DNA from: Lachnoclostridium phytofermentans
Lineage (GTDB): Bacteria > Bacillota > Clostridia > Lachnospirales > Lachnospiraceae
Reading direction: 5' to 3'
DNA length: 13,623 bases
NCBI GenBank assembly: GCA_003526525.1
Contig: DPVV01000612.1
Span: 24,582-38,204, forward strand
The position numbers and the translations under genes are program-made. Numbering within the stretch: the stretch's first letter is position 1; each line of letters begins with the position of its first letter. The notes under the pieces are model-generated. The model had not been told where the DNA came from. It searched no databases and saw only the letters and a list, made by a program, of their open reading frames with translations. Positions 1 to 7,034 of this stretch are shown in pieces.

Positions 1-2
1 TA

Positions 3-776
3 GCTTCTCTTTTATCAGCGGATTCTGGTGAAGTTTGGGTTGATGGAATTGATGCTCTTCGCTATCCAAGACATGCAAAAGAACGAATTGGATATATGCC
101 TGATTTCTTCGGTGTTTATGATAACTTGGATACCCAGGAGTATCTATCCTTTTATGCTACGATCTATGGAGTTGTTGGTAATGAAGCAGAAAGAAGAATT
201 GATGAACTTCTTGAGCTTGTGGATCTTAGAGATAAAAAGCATGACTATGTGGATGAACTCTCTAGGGGTATGAAGCAGAGACTATGTCTTGCTAGGACAT
301 TGATACATCAACCCAAATTGCTGTTATTAGATGAACCAGCTTCTGGTCTCGAACCAAGAGCGAGGTTAGAACTTCAGGGAATTTTAAAGAATCTTTGTGC
401 ACAGAAAGTAACAATTTTATTAAGCTCTCATGTCCTAAAGGATCTTTCGGAAATGTGTACAAATCTTGGAATTATTGAGAGTGGTAAACTTGTCATACAG
501 GGGCCTATGAAAGAAATCATGGCAAAACAAAAGGCAGAAAACCCTCTTACGATGAAAATTATAGAAGGTCATGACACTGCAATTAAGTTACTAAAAAGAA
601 TACCGGAGGTAACGAATATTGCAAGTAAGGAAGGGAGCATTTCTTTCCACTTTTATGGAGAAGAGAGTAAAGAAGCGGAATTATTATCAGGGCTGATCGC
701 TTCTGGTGTATCCATAGCCTCTTATAAGAGAGAGGAAGGAACTTTAGAGGAGATTTTTCTTAGGCTGACCAAATAG
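3..776 (+). CDS. ABC transporter ATP-binding protein (5' end missing)
   Basis: This is the nucleotide-binding subunit of an ABC-2 type (CcmA-like) transporter, which hydrolyses ATP on the cytoplasmic face to drive the permease encoded next to it. The reading frame is open from base 3, so the true start and the Walker A motif lie upstream of the window; the first visible residues (ASLLSADSGEVWVDG) are the segment that normally follows Walker A. Visible motifs are the Q-loop region (GYMPDFFGVYDN, near 90-125, with Asp where Gln is classical, as is common in this subfamily), the ABC signature LSRGMKQR (258-281), Walker B LLLLDEP (318-338), the D-loop region SGLEP, and the switch His (429-431). 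About 100 C-terminal residues form the accessory domain typical of this class. The stop lies 15 bases before the permease start, so the two genes form an operon. The substrate cannot be read from the sequence. Confidence 0.93.
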   Translation, partial: ASLLSADSGEVWVDGIDALRYPRHAKERIGYMPDFFGVYDNLDTQEYLSFYATIYGVVGNEAERRIDELLELVDLRDKKHDYVDELSRGMKQRLCLARTLIHQPKLLLLDEPASGLEPRARLELQGILKNLCAQKVTILLSSHVLKDLSEMCTNLGIIESGKLVIQGPMKEIMAKQKAENPLTMKIIEGHDTAIKLLKRIPEVTNIASKEGSISFHFYGEESKEAELLSGLIASGVSIASYKREEGTLEEIFLRLTK

Positions 777-791
777 AAAGGAGAATTTAGT

Positions 792-1706
792 ATGTGGCAT
801 ATGAACTCTGTCTATCTTAGAGAACTTTATCAAAATGCAAGAATGAAAAAGACTGCGGTTTTATTGTCAGTATTTAATGGAATCCTATCTTTATTTGGGC
901 TTTTGGCTTTCTATCTCACTTTTGAGGGGGCACAAAAGCTTGGTAACTCAGTTAATTACTCTGATATCCTTACCATTTACGGAATTATCATTGGCGCTCA
1001 GTTTTTACTTGTGCTATTTTTGATACCAGGGATTTCGTCTGGTGCAATATCTGGTGAGAGGGAAAAGCAAACACTAGACATTTTACTTTCGACTCGAATG
1101 ACACCATTACAAATTATAAAAGGAAAATTACTCGCGTCCTTAAGTTTAATGCTTTTACTAGGAATTTCTTCATTACCAATTACTGCACTGGTCTTTGCAG
1201 TAGGAGGAATTAACTTTCTTCAGCTCCTTCAATTTCAGTTATTCTTGTTTGTAACTTCTATTTATCTTGGAAGCATAGGTATTTTCTTTTCAAGCTTATG
1301 TAAACGAACAACACTCTCAACAGTTTGTACTTATACAACCGGATTGATTATAACAATAGGACTTGCGATGTTACTGCTTGGTGGCCACTTGCTTGAATCA
1401 ATAGGAAGTATGAGACATGAGGTGGTTTATGGAGCTAGCAAAATGAGTGGTACGGCTGAAGTAAAGATTACAATTACTGCCCTTTTATTCGATCCTATGT
1501 TTACTTTTTTCGCTATGTTAAAAAAACAGATTGGAATTGAAGCAGGTGCATTTACGGATTGGAGAACTTATAGTAGAGCGACCAAGTATCTGATTAATCA
1601 TTGGTTTACAATAAGCCTTCTAGTACAAAGTGCGGTGTCTATACTACTTATTGTTGCTTCCTCATGGCTTATTACTCCGGTGAAAAAAAGAAAACGCACG
1701 CGGTAG
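792..1706 (+). CDS. ABC-2 type transporter permease
   Basis: This 304-residue integral membrane subunit pairs with the ATPase encoded just upstream. About six hydrophobic segments are visible, at roughly residues 21-42, 58-80, 112-137, 141-168, 175-198 and 272-295. Between the second and third lies the conserved cytoplasmic stretch GEREKQTLDILLSTRMTPLQ (from about residue 88), the hallmark of ABC-2 permeases of the NosY/GldF-like group. A larger, mostly extracytoplasmic or loop region lies between segments 5 and 6. The protein ends in a basic tail (KKRKRTR). The start is supported by an AAAGGAG ribosome binding site at 777-783. The likely role is export or membrane-lipid/peptide handling, but the substrate is unknown. 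The stop codon lies within a GC-rich hairpin. Confidence 0.9.
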   Translation: MWHMNSVYLRELYQNARMKKTAVLLSVFNGILSLFGLLAFYLTFEGAQKLGNSVNYSDILTIYGIIIGAQFLLVLFLIPGISSGAISGEREKQTLDILLSTRMTPLQIIKGKLLASLSLMLLLGISSLPITALVFAVGGINFLQLLQFQLFLFVTSIYLGSIGIFFSSLCKRTTLSTVCTYTTGLIITIGLAMLLLGGHLLESIGSMRHEVVYGASKMSGTAEVKITITALLFDPMFTFFAMLKKQIGIEAGAFTDWRTYSRATKYLINHWFTISLLVQSAVSILLIVASSWLITPVKKRKRTR

Positions 1707-1735
1707 CGTGCGGTTCTTAATGCGCCATATGGCGC
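1695..1735. terminator. Two adjacent GC-rich palindromes at the permease stop codon
   Basis: A perfect 7-bp stem (CGCACGC, 1695-1701; GCGTGCG, 1706-1712) with loop GGTA contains the stop codon of the permease (1704-1706). Ten bases later comes a 14-bp perfect palindrome, GCGCCATATGGCGC (1722-1735). Both are much richer in GC than their surroundings. No clear U-tract follows the first hairpin, so a classical terminator is uncertain; a 3'-end stabilising or attenuating RNA structure is equally possible. Confidence 0.5.
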
Positions 1736-1789
1736 TAAATATGAAAATGGAAGAAGAAAAATATAGTTGTATTATATCATAAATTATCG

Positions 1790-1815
1790 AAAAAAGGTAC
1801 CTTTTTTTAAAAAAA
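1790..1815. terminator. Possible bidirectional terminator between convergent genes
   Basis: The 18-bp palindrome AAAAAAGGTACCTTTTTT (1790-1807) is followed by a second T7/A7 palindrome (1802-1815). It lies between the converging permease and AP2 genes, where a two-way terminator is expected. The stem is short and A/U-rich (7 bp with a GTAC loop), so the call is tentative. Confidence 0.4.
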
Positions 1816-1857
1816 GTTTTCAGACAATTTATTACTGGAGGAAAAAAACATAATATG

Positions 1858-2673
1858 TTAATTAAAGTCTCCTAAATCACGAAGCTTTTTGCTGATTCTA
1901 AGGTTATTATATAGTTTGGCATAGGTGATATCGTTAACCCCTTCGATATAGTTTTCGGGGAAGTCTTTTTTTAAACCTTTACTCTTTAATAAAGACGCAG
2001 CTTTGTTATAAGCGATTGCAGCTTCCACTTCACTTCCGTATTTTCCAACAATATAATCACCGTTGATATGGATTCTTGTTGTATAAAGTTCTTGACCTTT
2101 TACAACTGTTTTTCGAACTCCATGATACCGGTTTATAATTTTTATATTGCCATAACGAAAATCCGTTGAATCACCATTTACAAAACGATAGTCCCGCCCA
2201 GCAACCGCAAAATTTTTAATTCCATATCGGGATAGGATATTTACCTGCATCCCAAAATCCGATACAAATAAATGACCGCCCCTTTTCATAATACGATGAT
2301 CCATATAATAAAACAAATCATCTGCGTCAAATTTAAGAGGAGTGTGTTCATCCAGATAATATAAGAAGTATTTGTTTTGCAAATAGATCGGATTGCGACA
2401 GTAAATTCCGTTATCCCTAAAATTTAATAACATAATCCACTTATCGAAAGTGATTGGAGAACGTAAGGCATAAAAGGCATCCGCAGTCGGAATGCTTTTT
2501 TTTATGCCTTTTTTCTTATTCAATATTTTCAATGCAGATTGGTATGCCACGTGAGCAGCTTTTTCTGTATCGAAACTTCCGAGACTGATATGTTTGTTTT
2601 TAAAGGTAATGGAAGAACGATAGTAGGTTTCTCCATTTTTTTTGTTTGCCACATAGACCCCCGGTAATGGCAT
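1858..2673 (-). CDS. Protein with two AP2-like DNA-binding domains and a degenerate HNH-like core
   Basis: This is a 271-residue protein. An AP2/ERF-like domain is visible at about residues 4-55 (GVYVAN, then an ISLGSFDTEKAAHVAY stretch), and a second at about 184-235 (GVRKTV through VGKYGSEVEAAIAYNKAAS). AP2 folds bind DNA with a three-stranded sheet; in bacteria they usually occur in HNH homing endonucleases. The central region ends in RDYRFVNGDSTDFRYGNI (160-177), which lines up with the HNH core pattern HxDGNxxNNRxxNL, but Phe164 stands where the catalytic His should be and Phe172 where a conserved Asn should be. I infer a DNA-binding protein derived from an endonuclease that is probably inactive as a nuclease; its target is unknown. 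The start has a good ribosome binding site (AAGAGGTGG, complement of 2678-2686). The gene stands alone, convergent with the ABC operon. Confidence 0.8.
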   Translation of the reverse strand: MPLPGVYVANKKNGETYYRSSITFKNKHISLGSFDTEKAAHVAYQSALKILNKKKGIKKSIPTADAFYALRSPITFDKWIMLLNFRDNGIYCRNPIYLQNKYFLYYLDEHTPLKFDADDLFYYMDHRIMKRGGHLFVSDFGMQVNILSRYGIKNFAVAGRDYRFVNGDSTDFRYGNIKIINRYHGVRKTVVKGQELYTTRIHINGDYIVGKYGSEVEAAIAYNKAASLLKSKGLKKDFPENYIEGVNDITYAKLYNNLRISKKLRDLGDFN

Positions 2674-3072
2674 GCTACCACCTCTTTCTGGTATGAGTTT
2701 CTTCTATATATAATATGTATTTTGAAAGTGCTTCCACTTTTGGTATTGAATAGAGATTTTCTGATTTAACTATACATGGCAATCAGACGGAATGCAAGAT
2801 TAAGAAGTATGTCGAAGAGTACGACAGTAATACCTAAATGCGACTAATTGTTACATAATTATTACACTGATTTGGATAAAAATTGACACCCAAATTATCA
2901 TAAATATAGCAAATATAGGTGTTCTACAGCTATAGAACTGAATGATATTAGACCTGAATGTATAATAATTAATTTCTATGTATATAATTCTTAACAAAAG
3001 CGTAACAATTTGTTTTCTTGAGTGTAGTAAAAATATATAATTTCATGGGCATTTTATCTCCAAAAACTTGTG

Positions 3073-3097
3073 CACTTTTCACACATGTGGAAAAGTG
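3073..3097. repeat. Inverted repeat / hairpin in the hydrolase upstream region
   Basis: Arms CACTTTTC (3073-3080) and GAAAAGTG (3090-3097) are perfectly complementary and enclose ACACATGTG, itself containing the palindrome CACATGTG. The next bases are not T-rich, so it is not an obvious terminator. An operator or RNA element is possible; the function is unknown. Confidence 0.5.
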
Positions 3098-3236
3098 AGG
3101 TAATTTTCTTATCTCCGTATGTGACGAAAATAAGACAACCTTATTGACAGTAAAAAGCCCCATGCCTATAATACAACTCATGCGAAAATACCATTCATTG
3201 TGGGGATGTCTGGAAACGCTTTATATAGATGTCGAA

Positions 3237-3264
3237 TTGACTAAGTCGACTGACGTGCTATATA
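3237..3264 (+). promoter_or_regulatory. Sigma-A type promoter of the SleB-like gene
   Basis: TTGACT (3237-3242) is followed after 16 bases by TATATA (3259-3264), giving a leader of about 35-40 bases before the start at 3308. The overlapping short palindromes GACTAAGTC and AGTCGACT span the -35 and spacer and could be an operator. Confidence 0.65.
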
Positions 3265-3307
3265 CGCAGTAGTCTTTGTCAGAAAAGTTAAAGAAAGAGG
3301 AAATATT

Positions 3308-4450
3308 ATGTTAAAAATATATTCATTTCTTCGGACGATGAAAGACAAGGAAAAGCACTTTGAGAAAGGTATTCAATATAAACACAGCAAAAGAATTGCA
3401 ATTGTTGCCTATGTTTTGGCTGCTATACTTCTTGTCACATCCTTCGTAGATATCCCTGGTTTACACCTGTACTCCCTAGAGTATATGGTAAATGCAGCTA
3501 CGCACGATGCCACGGGACAAGAAGATGGTACACAAGATTTGTCGTATCAGAACGATGCGAAGCTGCTAGAAACATCACTACTGGTGAATCCACTCGGACA
3601 AATGTACCAAGGGGAATTAACAAAAGAAGACATAGAATCATTTACGGATAACAACACCGAAGTAAAAGTAGCAATTGCAGATCCTATGGAACAATTAAAT
3701 CGAAAGCTTACTGATATTGCGAATCCAGATGATGGAGATATCGTTCTATTAAGCCTAGCGGATTCCGAAAAGGAATTAATCAACATAAACGCCACATCAC
3801 AATATGGAGCAGAATTAGCTTTAGCAAATGTGTCTGTGGAAAATACCGCAATCATAGAAAATAATGAGAAAGCGGTAGCTAGTAAGGATGGTAAAAAAGC
3901 GGAAGCTAACAAGGATAGTCAAAAAGCAGATTCTAGCAAGGATAAAGAAAAAGCGAAGGATAACGCGAAAGATTCTGCTAGTAAGAAGGATAAAGCGACC
4001 ACTACTTCTGCAAAATCAGATGCCCTTGTTAAGACATTAAACAAGAAGATGATAAAATCTTTATCAAAAGATGAGCTTGATGTTTTATATCGTATTGTTG
4101 AAGCAGAAGCAACTGGAGAAGACATTTACGGTAAAATCCTTGTAGCAAATGTTATATTAAATCGTGTAAACAGCAAACAGTTTCCGAATACGGTAGAAGA
4201 AGTTGTGTTCCAAAAGGACGGAAATACTTATCAGTTCTCCCCTACAAAAGATGGCAGGTATTGGTCTGTGAAAGTGTCCAAGGAAACGATGGAAGCGGTA
4301 AACCGTGCGCTTGCGGGAGAGGACTATAGTAATGGTGCTTTATACTTCTTTGCGAGAAAGCAAACTAGTAAGACGAAAGCTTGTTGGTTTGATAACAGTC
4401 TTCGTAAGGTAGTAAAGTATGGGTGCCATGAATTTTATAAGGACAAGTAG
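3308..4450 (+). CDS. Membrane-anchored SleB/CwlJ-type cell wall hydrolase
   Basis: This 380-residue protein has a C-terminal Hydrolase_2 (SleB/CwlJ) domain at about residues 255-380. That family cleaves peptidoglycan, typically as lytic transglycosylases acting on spore cortex. The core VEAEATGEDIYGKILVANVI aligns with the family pattern YGEARGE...VAAVILNRV, making Glu267 the likely catalytic residue; FPNTVEEVV and NGALYFF match further conserved blocks. The N-terminus has a basic cytoplasmic segment, then one membrane span (about 30-47) without a clear cleavage site, so the enzyme is probably anchored outside the membrane. A long linker follows, including a Lys/Asp/Ala/Ser-rich low-complexity stretch (about 187-232) with imperfect KAxxxKD repeats. 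The usual PG_binding_1 domain of SleB is absent. The start is supported by AGAGGA at 3296-3301. It could act in germination or in vegetative wall turnover; the sequence does not decide. Confidence 0.88.
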   Translation: MLKIYSFLRTMKDKEKHFEKGIQYKHSKRIAIVAYVLAAILLVTSFVDIPGLHLYSLEYMVNAATHDATGQEDGTQDLSYQNDAKLLETSLLVNPLGQMYQGELTKEDIESFTDNNTEVKVAIADPMEQLNRKLTDIANPDDGDIVLLSLADSEKELININATSQYGAELALANVSVENTAIIENNEKAVASKDGKKAEANKDSQKADSSKDKEKAKDNAKDSASKKDKATTTSAKSDALVKTLNKKMIKSLSKDELDVLYRIVEAEATGEDIYGKILVANVILNRVNSKQFPNTVEEVVFQKDGNTYQFSPTKDGRYWSVKVSKETMEAVNRALAGEDYSNGALYFFARKQTSKTKACWFDNSLRKVVKYGCHEFYKDK

Positions 4451-4493
4451 TCGATGTTAGTATAGTTACTGACATAGGAAGGCTACAATAACA

Positions 4494-4565
4494 AAAACGG
4501 GTATAGTAAGAATGTCTAGTTAAGCATAATGCTTTTGGGATATTCAGTCTGTACTCGTTTTGTTT
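4494..4565 (+). terminator. Long three-tier hairpin terminator after the SleB-like gene
   Basis: AAAACGGGTATAG (4494-4506) pairs with CTGTACTCGTTTT (4549-4561), allowing G-U pairs. Inside, GAATGTCT (4510-4517) pairs with GGATATTC (4538-4545), and at the tip AAGCAT (4522-4527) faces ATGCTT (4529-4534). A T-rich tail (GTTT) follows. The conserved pairing through G-U wobbles suggests a real RNA hairpin ending the transcript. Confidence 0.7.
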
Positions 4566-4639
4566 AATTTATAAGCAAACTAATTAAATAATAATTATTT
4601 AAAAAAATAAATAACTATTCGGTTTTTACCCATTATTAC

Positions 4640-4668
4640 TTGTCACGTCTATGATATCATGATATAAT
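4640..4668 (+). promoter_or_regulatory. Sigma-A promoter of thrC
   Basis: TTGTCA (4640-4645), a 17-base spacer and a perfect TATAAT (4663-4668) form a near-consensus promoter. The spacer carries the palindrome ATGATATCAT (4651-4660), a possible operator. It predicts an AT-rich leader of about 90 bases before thrC in which I see no attenuator-like hairpin. Confidence 0.85.
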
Positions 4669-4766
4669 ACTCTGAATTAAATTAACAAATTAAAGTGTTA
4701 AATATATTACCTTAGAAAATATATTAACCTTAAAATAGAACAGAAGGCTATAAAGGAGAGAAGATC

Positions 4767-6266
4767 ATGAATTTACTGTATCAAAGTACCCGTGATAATC
4801 GTGAACAGGTAACAGCATCCCAGGCTATCTTAAAAGGACTTGCTTCGGATGGTGGACTGTTTGTGCCAACCGAATTGCCAAAGCTTAATATAAGTTTAGA
4901 AGTATTAGCCAGCATGAGTTACCAACAAATAGCTTATGAAGTTATGAAACTATTCTTAACAGATTTCTCTGAAGAAGAATTAAAACACTGCATCAATGCA
5001 GCTTATGATGATAAGTTTGATACAAAAGAAATAGCACCAATCAAAAAGTCGGATGGAGCATATTATCTGGAGTTGTTTCATGGACCTACCATAGCATTTA
5101 AAGATATGGCTCTTTCTATATTACCTCATTTGCTAACGACAGCTGCGAAGAAGAATGAAGTGAAGGAAGAGATTGTAATTCTTACTGCTACTTCTGGAGA
5201 TACAGGAAAGGCAGCACTTGCTGGTTTTGCAGATGTTCCTGGTACAAAAATCATTGTTTTTTATCCTAAGGACGGAGTAAGCCAGGTTCAAGAGATGCAA
5301 ATGGTAACACAAAAGGGTGATAATACTTTTGTTATCGGTATCCATGGAAACTTCGATGATGCACAGACTGGTGTAAAAGAAATGTTTAACAATAAAGAGC
5401 TTGCAAAGAGCTTACAGGATAAGGGTTACTTATTCTCTTCAGCAAACTCTATTAATATAGGTCGTCTAGTTCCTCAGATAGTGTATTATGTATATTCTTA
5501 TTGTCGTCTACTTCATAATGGCGAATTAAACAAAGGTGAGCCGTTAAATGTTGTAGTACCAACAGGTAACTTTGGTAATATACTAGCAGCATATTTTGCA
5601 AAAGAACTTGGAGTTCCAATCAACAAATTAATTTGTGCTTCAAACGAGAATAAAGTGCTATATGATTTCTTCACAACCGGCGAGTATAATAGAAACCGTG
5701 AATTCATCTTAACAAGTTCACCTTCTATGGATATCTTAATCTCAAGTAACTTAGAACGCTTGATATATATGATTTCCGGAGAAAGCGCTGAAGAACGTGC
5801 AAATGAAAATGCAACACTTATGAACCAACTCTCTAAAGAAGGTAAATATGGAATAACTCCACAGATGAGACAAAAACTATCCGACTTTGTTGGAGGATAT
5901 GCAAAGGAAAAAGAAACAAAGGCTGCTATTAAACGCGTTTATGAAAAAGCAGATTATGTCATTGACACACATACAGCGGTAGCTGCAAGTGTATATTATA
6001 ACTACAAAGCTGCTAGTGGCGATGCAACAAAGACATTAATTGCTTCAACAGCGAGTCCATATAAGTTTACTCGTAGCGTGATGGAAGCATTAGAGGCTGA
6101 GACAGAAAGCAAGTCTGATTTTGAATTAATAGATCAGCTTAGTGTAATAAGTAAAACAAAGATACCTCAAGCTATCGAAGAAATCCGTACCGCACCTGTA
6201 CTTCATAAGATGGTATGTGAGACTGAGAAGATGCAGGAGATGGTGGAGAAGATACTGGAGTTATGA
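4767..6266 (+). CDS. thrC: Threonine synthase
   Basis: This 499-residue, complete, PLP-dependent enzyme converts O-phospho-L-homoserine and water to L-threonine and phosphate, the last step of threonine synthesis in the cytoplasm. The length and the N-terminal pattern (YQSTRDN, then ASDGGLFVP) fit the long bacterial ThrC class. The cofactor lysine lies in HGPTIAFKDMALS, where Lys112 should form the internal aldimine with PLP. TATSGDTGKAALAGF and the VPTGNFGNILAAYFAKELG block, which binds the PLP phosphate, are both present and intact. The start follows a strong AAAGGAG (4752-4758). The gene has its own promoter and terminator and no thrB or hom neighbour, so it is transcribed alone here. Nothing in it looks damaged. 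Confidence 0.97.
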   Translation: MNLLYQSTRDNREQVTASQAILKGLASDGGLFVPTELPKLNISLEVLASMSYQQIAYEVMKLFLTDFSEEELKHCINAAYDDKFDTKEIAPIKKSDGAYYLELFHGPTIAFKDMALSILPHLLTTAAKKNEVKEEIVILTATSGDTGKAALAGFADVPGTKIIVFYPKDGVSQVQEMQMVTQKGDNTFVIGIHGNFDDAQTGVKEMFNNKELAKSLQDKGYLFSSANSINIGRLVPQIVYYVYSYCRLLHNGELNKGEPLNVVVPTGNFGNILAAYFAKELGVPINKLICASNENKVLYDFFTTGEYNRNREFILTSSPSMDILISSNLERLIYMISGESAEERANENATLMNQLSKEGKYGITPQMRQKLSDFVGGYAKEKETKAAIKRVYEKADYVIDTHTAVAASVYYNYKAASGDATKTLIASTASPYKFTRSVMEALEAETESKSDFELIDQLSVISKTKIPQAIEEIRTAPVLHKMVCETEKMQEMVEKILEL

Positions 6267-6307
6267 TAGGGTAGTTGTTGGTTGAGGAACGTGGGTTAAG
6301 AAAATAG

Positions 6308-6381
6308 GATAAGTAAATAGATAAGTAAATAGATAAGTAAATAGATAAGTAAATTGATTAAGAAATAGATTTAAGTAAATA
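6308..6381 (+). repeat. 12-bp tandem repeat array downstream of thrC
   Basis: The unit GATAAGTAAATA occurs at 6308-6319, 6320-6331 and 6332-6343, with a one-base variant at 6344-6355 and two degenerate units extending to about 6381. It lies between the thrC stop and its terminator, in non-coding DNA, so it would be transcribed in the thrC 3' UTR. It looks like a slippage-prone minisatellite; no function is evident. Confidence 0.9.
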
Positions 6382-6418
6382 TAACTAAATAGGTAATATT
6401 AAATTAGAAACAGTTTTT

Positions 6419-6460
6419 AAAAAAGGGCTTTGTTGATGGAAATCAGCGAAGCTCTTTTTT
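6419..6460 (+). terminator. Rho-independent terminator of thrC
   Basis: A continuous 19-bp stem (6419-6437 with 6442-6460, three G-U pairs) is closed by a GGAA tetraloop of the GNRA class. The 5' arm starts with A6 and the 3' arm ends with T6. It is strong in the thrC direction, and its A/T symmetry would let it work on both strands. Confidence 0.93.
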
Positions 6461-6615
6461 AAAACGAAAATAGAGTTATAAATATGTGAATGTAAAGGGA
6501 GGTTCTAAAAGGTTCTAGGGTAATAAAAAGAAAAATAACTAAAAGAAACCTTATTTTATTGTACATAATCACAAAATTCAAAATAGTCTAAATGTGACAA
6601 GAGCATGACATAACT

Positions 6616-6641
6616 TTGACACAAAGAAAGTGCATTATAAA
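6616..6641 (+). promoter_or_regulatory. Possible promoter of the structured RNA
   Basis: TTGACA (6616-6621) precedes TATAAA (6636-6641), but the 14-base spacer is short; with TAAAGG as -10 the spacer is 16. Either reading puts the transcription start near 6647-6650, where the predicted closing stem of the RNA begins, which supports it. Confidence 0.35.
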
Positions 6642-6646
6642 GGTAA

Positions 6647-6829
6647 GTCAAAACCAAATGCCCGGGACTACTGCGAGCATGTCTATGAGACAGTATAGGT
6701 CACATCCAGACAGATGTCCTGTAGGGATGTAAGTAGGGGTTTGGAGAATTGCCCAACGAGGCAGGTTATTTGGCTAGATATAATCAATCCAGTTACAGGA
6801 TAGTAGGATTGTAACCCAGTTGTTTTGAC
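6647..6829 (+). ncRNA. Candidate structured non-coding RNA (unidentified; raiA-type RNA is one possibility)
   Basis: No credible protein is encoded here, but about 183 bases fold coherently. A closing stem pairs GTCAAAAC (6647-6654) with GTTTTGAC (6822-6829). CCC plus CTACT (6661-6663, 6668-6672) can pair with AGTAG plus GGG (6732-6739) and enclose two hairpins: TGTCT/AGACA (6680-6692), and ACATCC/GGATGT (6702-6730) with a symmetric AG/AG internal loop and an inner ACAG/CTGT stem. AATTGCC (6748-6754) can pair with GGCAGGTT (6761-6768) with a bulge. Near the 3' end ATCC/GGAT (6787-6790, 6798-6801) has a loop whose GTTAC (6792-6796) pairs with GTAAC (6811-6815), a classical H-type pseudoknot. 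Size, GC content above its surroundings and a pseudoknot fit a stand-alone ncRNA such as the clostridial raiA motif better than 6S RNA, but I cannot confirm a family. It is separate from the promoter of the next gene. Confidence 0.6.
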
Positions 6830-6952
6830 CAGTTTGTACAAGAATTTTAATTTGTCGAAATATTGTGGCAAATCAAATGAAGTTCTATGGAGAATTGTTT
6901 AGAAACATGACTTAGAATGGGGTACAAAAAGTGAATTTGTAAGCAAAAAGAC

Positions 6953-6981
6953 TTGACCTTTCCTACGATAGTTGTTATAAT
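6953..6981 (+). promoter_or_regulatory. Strong sigma-A promoter of the first Ig-like surface protein
   Basis: TTGACC (6953-6958), a 17-base spacer and a perfect TATAAT (6976-6981) predict a start near 6988 and a leader of about 140 bases. The strength fits an abundant surface protein. Confidence 0.85.
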
Positions 6982-7034
6982 CATCTTGTTATTGGAACGA
7001 TTATATTTACTTATGCACATTTTAGAGTTTTTCG

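Larger units (their letters stand above)
2674..3307. other. Long divergent intergenic region between the AP2 gene and the hydrolase gene
   Basis: No convincing gene is seen in these 634 bases. The region is AT-rich and must hold the promoters of both flanking genes. It contains a small hairpin with arms GTTCTA/TAGAAC (2921-2938), a stronger one at 3073-3097, and a clear promoter at 3237-3264. A TTGACA at 2883-2888 has only a poor -10 (TATAGC, 2905-2910). On the minus strand, TATTAT at 2710-2715 could be a -10 for the AP2 gene, without a convincing -35. Confidence 0.5.

Noticed and set aside
2969..3181. 70-codon minus-strand open frame in the gap before the hydrolase
   Set aside because: It has no recognisable domain, no good ribosome binding site, and lies in hairpin-rich AT-rich intergenic DNA; most likely chance.
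3547..4125. Minus-strand open frames inside the SleB-like gene
   Set aside because: They are shadows of the Lys/Ser/Ala-rich coding strand; the plus-strand frame has the domain, promoter and ribosome binding site.
6647..6829. tRNA, T-box or CRISPR array in this structured region
   Set aside because: There is no tRNA cloverleaf or anticodon arm, no T-box sequence, and no regularly spaced direct repeats.
6683..6871. 62-codon minus-strand open frame over the structured RNA
   Set aside because: It has no ribosome binding site and no domain, and the stretch is better explained by RNA secondary structure.
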